Shown: in pieces, positions 1 through 7,322 of the stretch
Layout of the letters: every line of letters begins with the position of its first letter
Position numbering within the stretch: position 1 is the first letter of the stretch
Assembly (NCBI RefSeq): GCF_025143365.1
Contig: NZ_JALXPE010000086.1
Span: forward strand, 1 to 12,013
Length of the DNA stretch: 12,013 nucleotides
Source: Microbacterium sp. p3-SID336
Lineage (GTDB): Bacteria > Actinomycetota > Actinomycetes > Actinomycetales > Microbacteriaceae
Direction of reading: 5' to 3'
The notes under the pieces: model-generated
The model's input: only the letters and a program-made list of their open reading frames with translations
The model's database searches: none
Told to the model about the DNA's origin: nothing
Program-made: the position numbers and the translations under genes

Positions 1-1495
1 CGGACTTCGCCGGGGCCTTCTTGGCCGCCGGCTTCGTGGTCGCAGGCTTGACATCGGCGGGCTTCTCCGCGGCGGGCTTCTCCGCCGTCGGCTTGCCCGC
101 AGTCGGCTTCTCCGTCGCGGCGGGCGCGGCCGCGGGAGCCGCATCCGCGGGAGCGGCCGGACGCGGGCGGGCGGCGAACTCCTCGAACACGTAGCGCGGG
201 TTCTGCACGGTCTCGAGGTTCACCAGGTCGCGGCCCAGCCACAGGTTGTTCCACCAGCCCCACAGCACGCGCCACTTGCGCTCCCACGTGGGCATCGCGA
301 GGCCATGGTAGCCGCGGTGCGCGACCCAGGCGATGAAGCCCTTGAGCGCGATCTTGCCGGACTGGAACACGCCGTTGTAGAGGCCGAGGCCCGCAACCGC
401 GCCGAGGTTCTTGTGGAAGTACTCCTTGGGAGCCTCGCCGCGGAGCACGGCGACGAGGTTCTTCGCGAGAAGCTTGGCCTGGCGCACAGCGTGCTGCGCG
501 TTGGGCACGCAGAAGCCACCGACACCGCCGCCGGACAGATCGGGGACGGCCGAGACGTCTCCGGCGGCCCAGGCGCCCTCGACGAAGGCCTCGGGGGTCC
601 CGACGCGCAGGTCGGCACGGGTCTGGATGCGACCGCGCTCCTCGACCGGGAGGTCGCCACCGCGGACCACCGTCGGGTTCGCCATGACGCCGGCGGTCCA
701 CACGATCACATCGGTGGGGATGACCTCGCCCGTGGAGAGCTCGACGTTGCCGTCGATGGCACCGGTGACCTGGGTGTCCAGGTGCACGTTGGCGCCGCGC
801 TTGGCGAGATCCTTGAGCACCCACTCGCTCGTCTTCAGCGACACCTCGGGCATGATGCGCCCCATCGCCTCGATCAGGTGGAAGTGCGTGTCCTCGAAGC
901 TCAGCTGCGGGTACTTGCTCACCAGCGAGGAGGCGAGCGAGCGGAGCTCGGCGAACACCTCGATGCCGGCGAAGCCGCCGCCGACGACGACGACCGTGAG
1001 CAGACGGTCGCGCTCAGGCCCGGCCGGAAGGGACGCCGCCTTGTCGAAGTTCGACATGACCTTGTCGCGGATCGCGACGGCTTCCTCGATGGTCTTCAGG
1101 CCGATCGCGTTGTCGGCGATGCCGGGGATCGGGAACGTGCGGGAGACGGCGCCGGCCGTCACCACGATCTGGTCGTACGCGAACTCGTACGGCTCACCGA
1201 CGGGCGGCGTGATCGTCGCGACCTTCTGCGCGTGGTTGATGTTCGTCACCTTGGCGGTGAGGACGTTCGTGCGCTTCAGGTGACGGCGGTGAGCGACGAC
1301 CGAGTGGCGCGCCTCGATGGAGCCGGCGGCGACCTCGGGCAGGAACGGCTGGTACGTCATGTACGGCAGCGGGTCGACCATGGTCACGTCGGCCTCGCCC
1401 TTGCGCAGGTGCTTCTCGAGCTTCCACGCGGTGTAGAAACCCGCGTAGCCTCCACCGACGATCAGAATCTTGGGCACAGTGCTGTTCTGAGGCAC
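1..1495 (-). CDS. ndh: Type II NADH dehydrogenase (NDH-2), C-terminal end cut by window edge
   Basis: Single-subunit FAD enzyme that oxidises NADH and passes electrons to the membrane quinone pool (menaquinone in actinobacteria) without pumping protons. My translation gives 498 residues with no stop before the window edge. It shows an FAD-binding glycine motif ILIVGGGYAGF (about 10-20), a second NADH-binding motif VVVVGGGFAGIEV (168-180), WTAG (266-269) and the FAD-contacting AAGD (310-313). A tryptophan-rich amphipathic stretch (about 389-427, including WERKWRVLWGWW) is the usual peripheral membrane anchor of NDH-2. After about residue 442 comes an Ala/Pro/Lys-rich tail still open at the edge. 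I chose the GTG at 1495 because GAGGAG (1506-1511) lies 10 nt upstream. The next in-frame GTG, at 1477, would begin VPKILIVGGG at the usual family N-terminus but has no Shine-Dalgarno nearby. The gene follows the S8 protease gene by 7 nt, so it is probably co-transcribed. Confidence 0.93.
   Translation of the reverse strand, partial: MPQNSTVPKILIVGGGYAGFYTAWKLEKHLRKGEADVTMVDPLPYMTYQPFLPEVAAGSIEARHSVVAHRRHLKRTNVLTAKVTNINHAQKVATITPPVGEPYEFAYDQIVVTAGAVSRTFPIPGIADNAIGLKTIEEAVAIRDKVMSNFDKAASLPAGPERDRLLTVVVVGGGFAGIEVFAELRSLASSLVSKYPQLSFEDTHFHLIEAMGRIMPEVSLKTSEWVLKDLAKRGANVHLDTQVTGAIDGNVELSTGEVIPTDVIVWTAGVMANPTVVRGGDLPVEERGRIQTRADLRVGTPEAFVEGAWAAGDVSAVPDLSGGGVGGFCVPNAQHAVRQAKLLAKNLVAVLRGEAPKEYFHKNLGAVAGLGLYNGVFQSGKIALKGFIAWVAHRGYHGLAMPTWERKWRVLWGWWNNLWLGRDLVNLETVQNPRYVFEEFAARPRPAAPADAAPAAAPAATEKPTAGKPTAEKPAAEKPADVKPATTKPAAKKAPAKS
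31..120 (-). repeat. Six tandem 15-nt units coding a Lys-Pro pentapeptide tail in ndh
   Basis: Read on the plus strand, six consecutive 15-nt blocks (starting at 31, 46, 61, 76, 91 and 106) each begin with GCTT. On the coding strand they give a degenerate pentapeptide repeat of the type EKPAA/EKPTA/GKPTA. The period is a multiple of three, so the reading frame is kept. Further Lys-rich residues (KPAAKKAPAK) follow to the edge. The tail resembles a disordered basic histone-H1-like extension; no function can be read from it. Confidence 0.85.
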
Positions 1496-1502
1496 AGAAG
1501 AA

Positions 1503-2819
1503 CTACTCCTCGGAGTCGGGTTTTTGGCGTACGGGAACGCGCGCCGATCGGATGCGCCGGGCAGCAGCGGTGACGCCAAGCGCTACAAGGATACCAGGCA
1601 CCGTGAGTGCGATGAGCGGGAGGGTACCGTAGCGCAGTGAATCGGCGCTGGGAAGCAGCGGAGAACCGGCCTCCGTCGGCGCATCGGCGTCCGGAAGCGG
1701 CGGCACCTCGACCGGACCGATCGTCGGCTCGGGCAACGGCTCGCTCTCGGCGCGGCGGAACAGGCGGATCCATTCGGCGAGATCGCCCATCGGGTTCTTG
1801 TCCACGGACGGGATGTCCGCCGACACCGCGGCAGCGGCGTCCACCAGCCCGAAGCCGTACAGCGGATCCCGGGGCTGCTGAGCATCGGGGACCGGCATCG
1901 CGGTCTTGATGATGCGGTTGATCACGTCGTTGGCCGAGATGCCCGGATGCGCCGACCGGATCAGCGCGGCGATCCCGGCGACGATCGGGGCGGCGCCGCT
2001 GGTCCCGCTCCACGACACGACCTCGCCGTCGGCGGAGACGCCCAGCAGCCCCTCGCTCGGGGCGGAGATGCCGATCGTGATGCCCTGCGTCGACGCCTCG
2101 ATGCTCGCGGTGCCGGTCTGATCCACGCCGCCGACCGTCAGCACCCCCGGGATCGTCGCCGGCGCGCCGATGATGTTCGTGCCGCTCCCCCGGTTGCCTG
2201 CTGCGACGACGATCACGACATCGTGCTCGAAGGCGTACAGGAAGGCGTCGTCCCAGCTCTCGTCCCAGTCGAGCGTGTTCGTCGTGAAGGAGAGGTTGAT
2301 GATGTCGGCACCGTTGTCCACCGCCCAGCGGATCCCCTTCGCCACCTGCTCCGTGAACGGCACCGCCGCGGCCGCGCCGAAGCCCACGGACACCGACAGC
2401 AGGTCGGCCTCGGGAGCGACGCCGATCATCCCGGTGCCGTCCGGCGCGCCACGGCCGGCCGCCAGCGACGCCACCCAGGAGCCGTGATTGCCGTCGATCG
2501 CTCCCAGCGGCGTGCGTCCGTCCGGCGTGCCCGTCCCGGACACGTCGGTGCCGCCGACGACCGCGTCGCCGAAGGTCTGCGGCACCTTGCCGATGCCGGT
2601 GTCGATCACCGCGATCGTCACGCCGTCGCCCCGCGTGGTCTGCCAGGCCTCCCGGATGCGCGCGCCGTCGAGCCAGTACTCCGCGGCGCGGACCGGGTCG
2701 GTCGGATCGTCCGGGATGGGCGGCGGGGTGGCCGCCGCGGCGCCGGTCGCGAGCAGCAGCACGGACGCCGCCACCGCCGCAGCGGCGACGGCGCTGCGCA
2801 GCGTCCGCCGAGCGGTCAT
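1503..2819 (-). CDS. Membrane-anchored subtilisin-like (S8, mycosin-like) serine protease
   Basis: Secreted endopeptidase of 438 residues. A signal peptide with a long Ala/Val/Leu core occupies about 1-30. The catalytic triad is complete: Asp73 in VIDTGIG, His112 in NHGSWVA and Ser274 in SGTSGAAPIVAG, with oxyanion Asn209 in VVAAGNRG. The serine motif has Gly where most subtilases have Met (GTSM). After the domain come a Pro-rich linker (about 360-392), a transmembrane helix (about 399-420) and a basic cytoplasmic tail ending KPDSEE. This layout matches mycosins of type VII secretion, but no ESX genes are in the window, so the substrate is unknown. The ATG at 2819 overlaps the TGA of the DUF501 gene (ATGA), implying coupling. 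A longer in-frame start at 2969 lies wholly inside DUF501 and lacks a signal peptide at its N-terminus, so I rejected it. Confidence 0.92.
   Translation of the reverse strand: MTARRTLRSAVAAAAVAASVLLLATGAAAATPPPIPDDPTDPVRAAEYWLDGARIREAWQTTRGDGVTIAVIDTGIGKVPQTFGDAVVGGTDVSGTGTPDGRTPLGAIDGNHGSWVASLAAGRGAPDGTGMIGVAPEADLLSVSVGFGAAAAVPFTEQVAKGIRWAVDNGADIINLSFTTNTLDWDESWDDAFLYAFEHDVVIVVAAGNRGSGTNIIGAPATIPGVLTVGGVDQTGTASIEASTQGITIGISAPSEGLLGVSADGEVVSWSGTSGAAPIVAGIAALIRSAHPGISANDVINRIIKTAMPVPDAQQPRDPLYGFGLVDAAAAVSADIPSVDKNPMGDLAEWIRLFRRAESEPLPEPTIGPVEVPPLPDADAPTEAGSPLLPSADSLRYGTLPLIALTVPGILVALGVTAAARRIRSARVPVRQKPDSEE
1506..1511 (-). promoter_or_regulatory. Shine-Dalgarno for ndh, embedded in the end of the protease gene
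   Basis: GAGGAG on the minus strand is at once the two final Glu codons of the S8 protease and the best ribosome-binding site for the GTG at 1495, 10 nt away. It favours that start over the GTG at 1477, which would be 28 nt away, and suggests translational coupling. Confidence 0.6.
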
Positions 2820-3352
2820 GCCGAGCGCGCCGCCTCGCGCACGGCCGCACCCGGGTCCTCGCACCGGCAGACGTCGGGCGACCAGGACGAGCGCTCCAGC
2901 GCCGCGTCTCCGATCGGGTTCACGCCGGGACCGGCGGCCAGCGAGTGGCCGGCCAGCGCGTGCAGGCACTTGACCCGCGTGGGCATGCCGCCCGCGGAGA
3001 TGCCATCGATCTCCGGCACCTCGCCGAACTGCGACCGGTCGGCGAGGTACGCCTCATGCGCGCGGCGATAGCCCTCGGCCACCGTCTCGTCCTCCAGCAG
3101 CGCCGCCAGCTCCGGCATCACCTGCGTGGCCTCCAGGGTCGACATGGCCGCGGTCGCCGCAGGGTGGGTCAGGTAGTAGAACGTGGGGAACGGCGTGCCG
3201 TCCGGGAGCCGCGGCGTCGTGGCGACCACGGTCGGATTGCCGCAGCGGCACCGCGCCGCGATGCCCACCACGCCCCGGGCGGGTCGCCCGAGCTGCGCGG
3301 ACACGACAGCGAGCTCGGCGGGAGTGGGCGCGGCAAAGGGGGGTGTCGTCAC
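2816..3352 (-). CDS. DUF501 family protein
   Basis: A 178-residue protein of the DUF501 family, which in actinobacteria sits next to eno and the FtsB-like gene; its biochemical role is not known. Visible signatures are CRCGNP (35-40), GGMPTRVKCLHALAGH (121-136) followed by GPGVNPIGD (141-149), and CRC near the C-terminus (162-164). The conserved Cys and His residues suggest metal binding or structure, but this is inference. The GTG at 3352 is preferred because the minus strand reads TACGCT, then ggtggg, then GTG: a -10-like hexamer 6 nt before the start, as in leaderless actinobacterial genes. Upstream in-frame sequence continues into the ftsB gene without family similarity. The stop overlaps the protease start by 4 nt; 47 nt separate it from ftsB. 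Confidence 0.88.
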   Translation of the reverse strand: MTTPPFAAPTPAELAVVSAQLGRPARGVVGIAARCRCGNPTVVATTPRLPDGTPFPTFYYLTHPAATAAMSTLEATQVMPELAALLEDETVAEGYRRAHEAYLADRSQFGEVPEIDGISAGGMPTRVKCLHALAGHSLAAGPGVNPIGDAALERSSWSPDVCRCEDPGAAVREAARSA

Positions 3353-3358
3353 CCCACC

Positions 3359-3364
3359 AGCGTA
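3359..3364 (-). promoter_or_regulatory. Putative -10 element of a leaderless promoter for the DUF501 gene
   Basis: The minus strand carries TACGCT (TANNNT type) ending 6 nt before the GTG at 3352, so the transcript would begin at or beside the start codon. No convincing -35 hexamer is seen 17-18 nt upstream in the short ftsB–DUF501 gap. It may act as an internal promoter in the eno–ndh cluster. Confidence 0.45.
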
Positions 3365-3399
3365 GGGGAGCCTGCCGAGAGGATGCTCCGAGCCCGCCC

Positions 3400-3978
3400 T
3401 CAGCGGGTGACCGCCACCGTGTCGCTCAAGCCCGCGGAGACGAGCGTGCGCAGCAGCTGCGGCATCCAGTCGGCCGGCCGCTCCTCGAGCGTGTCGCTGA
3501 CCGGCTCCTGCTCGCGCGGGAGAGCCGCCGGGTCGAGGTCGTTGTCGATCAGGTAGACGACTTCGCCGGGCTTGACGTAGTACAGGCGCTCGCGCGCCTG
3601 AGTCGTGATGTAGGCGGGGTCGTCCCAGCGCTCGCGCTCCGCGGTCAGCGCCGCGATCTCCGCCTCGCTCACCTGTACAGAGGCCTCCAACGCCGCGATC
3701 TTCTGCCGCTGATCGATGAACGTGCCGAGGGTGGGCACCAGCACCCAGGCGCCGAGAACGACCAGGGACAGCATGATGACCGAGAACGCGGACAGGCGGA
3801 TGCCCGACGCCCACTCGCGCACGTCGACGCGGGGCTCCGCAGCGTTTCGGCGCGGCGCCGCAGCGGTCCGGCGCGGCGCCGCAGCGGTCCGGCGCGGCGC
3901 CGATCGTCCGGCTCTCGCGGGCGGAGGGGATGCGGGACGCCCGGAGGACGGCGAAGGAGGAGCCGGTCGTCGTGCCAC
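3400..3978 (-). CDS. ftsB: FtsB/DivIC-like septum formation protein
   Basis: Bitopic division protein expected to form a coiled-coil complex with FtsL and FtsQ at the septum. The 192-residue product has a basic Arg/Pro/Ala-rich cytoplasmic N-terminus (about 1-57), one transmembrane helix (about 60-82), a coiled coil (about 85-117) and the family motif WDDPAYITTQARERLYYVKPGE (118-139), then a divergent tail. Position directly after eno matches other actinobacteria. I chose the GTG at 3978 because GGAGGAGGAG (3981-3990) lies just upstream with ideal spacing. An in-frame ATG at 4020 would add 14 residues, but it lies in an intergenic tandem repeat and lacks a spaced Shine-Dalgarno. The stop leaves 47 nt to DUF501. 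Confidence 0.88.
   Translation of the reverse strand: MARRPAPPSPSSGRPASPPPARAGRSAPRRTAAAPRRTAAAPRRNAAEPRVDVREWASGIRLSAFSVIMLSLVVLGAWVLVPTLGTFIDQRQKIAALEASVQVSEAEIAALTAERERWDDPAYITTQARERLYYVKPGEVVYLIDNDLDPAALPREQEPVSDTLEERPADWMPQLLRTLVSAGLSDTVAVTR
3837..3899 (-). repeat. Three tandem 21-nt units coding an Arg-rich heptad in FtsB
   Basis: Units at 3837-3857, 3858-3878 and 3879-3899 are nearly identical; the first differs at two positions. They encode a repeated seven-residue block (APRRTAA type) in the cytoplasmic N-terminus of the FtsB-like protein, about residues 28-48. The period is a multiple of three. Confidence 0.85.
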
Positions 3979-3980
3979 GG

Positions 3981-3990
3981 CTCCTCCTCC
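3981..3990 (-). promoter_or_regulatory. Shine-Dalgarno of ftsB
   Basis: GGAGGAGGAG on the minus strand precedes the GTG at 3978; its upstream GGAGG lies 7 nt from the start. It decides the ftsB start in favour of 3978 over the ATG at 4020. It begins inside the linker of the last hairpin unit, 5 nt after that stem. Confidence 0.7.
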
Positions 3991-4062
3991 GTCATGCCGC
4001 CGTGCGGGCGGCTCCGTCATGCCGCCGTGCGGGCGGCTCCGTCATGCCACCGCGAGGGCGGC
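3988..4062 (-). repeat. Three tandem 25-bp hairpin units between eno and ftsB
   Basis: On the minus strand each unit is GCCGCC, a 5-nt loop, GGCGGC, then linker ATGACGGA. Stems lie at 4046-4062, 4021-4037 and 3996-4012. The first transcribed unit differs from the other two by three bases: two fall in the loop (CTCGC against CGCAC), and the third turns one stem pair into a G·U wobble, so the RNA hairpin is kept. The 25-nt period is not a multiple of three, so each ATG in the linkers is in a different frame, arguing against coding. The array starts about 20 nt after the eno stop and ends in the ftsB Shine-Dalgarno. No U-tract follows, so it is not a standard intrinsic terminator. Confidence 0.85.
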
Positions 4063-4082
4063 GGGGTGTGTCTGCGCTGTCC

Positions 4083-5485
<1,403 letters not shown>

Positions 5486-6145
5486 TCACACGACGAGGGC
5501 GAGCGCGACGCCGTCCCACCCCTTGAGCCCGACCGTCTGCAGAGCCGTGGCATCGAACCGGGGATCCTCCCCCAGCATCCGCAGACCCGCGCGCGTGCCG
5601 TTCACCTTCGGATCGGTGGAGTCCTCGCGCACGATCTCGCCGTCGCGGCCGATGTTGTCGAGCACGATCACGGTACCGGGGTGTCCGAGCCGGGCCGCCC
5701 AGTCGAGGTACACCGTGTTCGACTCCTTGTCGGCGTCGATGAACACCAGGTCGAAGCCGCCGACGAGCGTGGGCAGCACATCGGCGCCGCGCCCGATCCG
5801 GATGTCGACGCGCTCGCCGACCCCGGCCGCGTCGATGCTGGCCCTCGCCACGGCCGCGTTGTCGGCCTCGGCCTCGACCGTCACGACACGTCCCTTCGCG
5901 CCGACAGCCCGGGCCATCCAGATCGTGGAGTAGCCGCCGAGCGTGCCGATCTCGAGCACACGGCGGGCCCCGCTCATCCTCACCAGCAGGTTCAGCAGCT
6001 TGCCCGCCACCGGCGCCACCTCGATCTCCGGCATCCCCGCGGCACGCTGCGCCTCGAGCGCTGCCTCCAGAGCGGGGTCCGGGCCGAGCAGGGTGTCGGC
6101 GAGGAAGGCGTCGGCGCGGGCCCAGGCGGCGGGGGTGGAGTCCAT
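5486..6145 (-). CDS. SAM-dependent O-methyltransferase, family 3 (COMT/CCoAMT-like)
   Basis: A 219-residue class I methyltransferase resembling the cation-dependent catechol/caffeoyl-CoA O-methyltransferases. SAM-binding motif I is VLEIGTLGGYSTIWMA (63-78); the acidic residue ending strand 2 is Glu91 (VVTVEAEADN). FDLVFIDADKES (131-142) and VIVLDNIGRDG (159-169) supply the Asp/Asn residues that bind the divalent metal in this family. The substrate cannot be told. The ATG at 6145 lies 4 nt after the CPBP stop, fitting a last-gene-in-operon position. A longer in-frame start at 6181 would lie inside the CPBP gene and add only a non-conserved segment. The Shine-Dalgarno is weak, so translation may depend on coupling to the gene upstream. 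Confidence 0.9.
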   Translation of the reverse strand: MDSTPAAWARADAFLADTLLGPDPALEAALEAQRAAGMPEIEVAPVAGKLLNLLVRMSGARRVLEIGTLGGYSTIWMARAVGAKGRVVTVEAEADNAAVARASIDAAGVGERVDIRIGRGADVLPTLVGGFDLVFIDADKESNTVYLDWAARLGHPGTVIVLDNIGRDGEIVREDSTDPKVNGTRAGLRMLGEDPRFDATALQTVGLKGWDGVALALVV

Positions 6146-6149
6146 GCCC

Positions 6150-7322
6150 TCAGCCAACCGCGGGGGTCGGCGGTGCGTCAAGGGTCCGCGGCGGGCCCTG
6201 CGGACGAGGCCCGGCGAGCGGCGGCTGCACCCGGAACTGGCCGGTCAGCAGGAGCACGAGCGCGACCGCTGCGGCGACGATCCACCCCGCGACTCCCAGC
6301 GGCCCCGCGAGCGCGAGATCGGGCACGGTCGCCGCGAAGAGCAGCACCGTGCCGCCCGCCGCATTCAGCGCGCCGTGTGCCACGACCGCGGGCCACACGG
6401 ACCCCGAGCGCAGCCGCAGCCAGCCGAACAGCACGCCCCAGGCCACGCATCCGCCGATCATGAACAGCACGCCCGTGAGGTCGGTGCGGCCGAAGTTGTA
6501 GCCCAGCAGGATCACCGGGCTGTGCCAGAGGCCCCAGATCACGCCGCTGAGCAGCAGCGCCGGCCAGGTGCCGAGCGGCCGCAGCGCCGGCAGCAGCCAG
6601 CCGCGCCACCCGAGCTCCTCTCCGAACGCCAGGACGCTGTTGAGGAGCGCGCCGAGCGGGATCGCCGCGAGCTGGGAGAACACGACGAGACCGATCGGAG
6701 GAAGGGGTGTGCCAGGAGGCAGCGTCCGTTCGAGCTGCCCCGCGAACGCGGAGAACGAGGGATCCAGCTGCACCCAGCCGAGGGCCGCCGCCACGAGGAC
6801 ACTCGCCCCGACCAGCAGCGGGGGCACCAGCCACGCGGCGATCAGGAGCCACACGACGCGTCGCGCCGGACGCAGCGGCCACAGGCCGAGGAACCGCGCG
6901 CGGTCGAAGCGCGGCGACCGCATCCCGAACACCACGATGACGGCGGCGAGCGCCGGGGTGACCATCATGAGCGGCAGCAGCGCGGTCGCCGCGGGCTCCG
7001 CGAGACCCCGGCCGAGCCAGAGCGGGAGGCACACCAGCCAGGCCAGGCCGCAGGCGAGGACAGTGAAGGCCAGGACTGCCGTCCACGGGACACGCGGCAT
7101 CGCGGAGACGCCCGCAGGCAACGAGCGTCCCTGCGCGGCGCGCGTTCCGACCGCGGGACCGGGCGTCGGCGTCGCGGCACCGGAAGGCGGCGGTGCGTCC
7201 TCCGACACGGGCGCGTTGTCCGGGGCGGGCGCGTTGTCCGGGGCGGGCGCGTTCTCCGGGGCGGGCCTGTTCTCCGGGGCGGGCCTGTTCTCCGCGGCGG
7301 GCCTGTTGTCGGGCACGGTCAT
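6150..7322 (-). CDS. CPBP family intramembrane metalloprotease (CAAX/Abi type)
   Basis: A 390-residue polytopic membrane protein of the CPBP (Rce1/Abi) family. All three active-site motifs are present: EExxxR as Glu235-Glu236…Arg240 in FGEELGWRGW, (F/W)xxxH as Trp263…His267 in IWGLWHS, and HxxxN as His316…Asn320 in HGALNA. It is therefore probably an active glutamate/zinc-type membrane protease. About eight hydrophobic segments span 80-360. The first roughly 74 residues are a disordered Pro/Ala/Asn/acidic extension with hexapeptide repeats, unusual for the family, and a Pro-rich tail (about 365-390) ends the protein. The ATG at 7322 overlaps the upstream TGA (ATGA) and has a purine-rich AGGAAGGG upstream. 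Met75 is an alternative start that would remove the repeats, but lacks this coupling. Bacterial relatives are often tied to bacteriocin self-immunity; the target here is unknown. Confidence 0.92.
   Translation of the reverse strand: MTVPDNRPAAENRPAPENRPAPENAPAPDNAPAPDNAPVSEDAPPPSGAATPTPGPAVGTRAAQGRSLPAGVSAMPRVPWTAVLAFTVLACGLAWLVCLPLWLGRGLAEPAATALLPLMMVTPALAAVIVVFGMRSPRFDRARFLGLWPLRPARRVVWLLIAAWLVPPLLVGASVLVAAALGWVQLDPSFSAFAGQLERTLPPGTPLPPIGLVVFSQLAAIPLGALLNSVLAFGEELGWRGWLLPALRPLGTWPALLLSGVIWGLWHSPVILLGYNFGRTDLTGVLFMIGGCVAWGVLFGWLRLRSGSVWPAVVAHGALNAAGGTVLLFAATVPDLALAGPLGVAGWIVAAAVALVLLLTGQFRVQPPLAGPRPQGPPRTLDAPPTPAVG
7215..7304 (-). repeat. Five tandem 18-nt units coding PAPENA-type hexapeptides
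   Basis: Residues 7-36 of the CPBP protein consist of five hexapeptides of the form RPAAEN, RPAPEN, RPAPEN, APAPDN, APAPDN. The underlying 18-nt DNA units are nearly identical, so recent slippage or unequal recombination is likely. The frame is preserved, since 18 is a multiple of three. A decayed sixth unit (APVSED) follows. Confidence 0.88.

Noticed and set aside
305..1573. 422-codon plus-strand open frame opposite ndh
   Set aside because: The minus-strand frame carries both nucleotide-binding motifs of NDH-2; the plus-strand translation has none. The true gene is easily missed because it has no stop in the window.
3979..4045. ATG codons in the hairpin linkers (3995, 4020, 4045) as starts of ftsB or a small peptide
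   Set aside because: They lie in three different frames because the repeat is 25 nt, none has a properly spaced Shine-Dalgarno, and the GTG at 3978 has a strong one.
3988..4062. CRISPR-like array
   Set aside because: There are only three units, they are contiguous with an 8-nt constant linker instead of unique spacers, and no cas genes are present.
3988..4062. Intrinsic terminator after eno
   Set aside because: The stems are only 6 bp and are followed by ATGACGGA instead of a U-tract; a Rho-dependent or stabilising role is not excluded.
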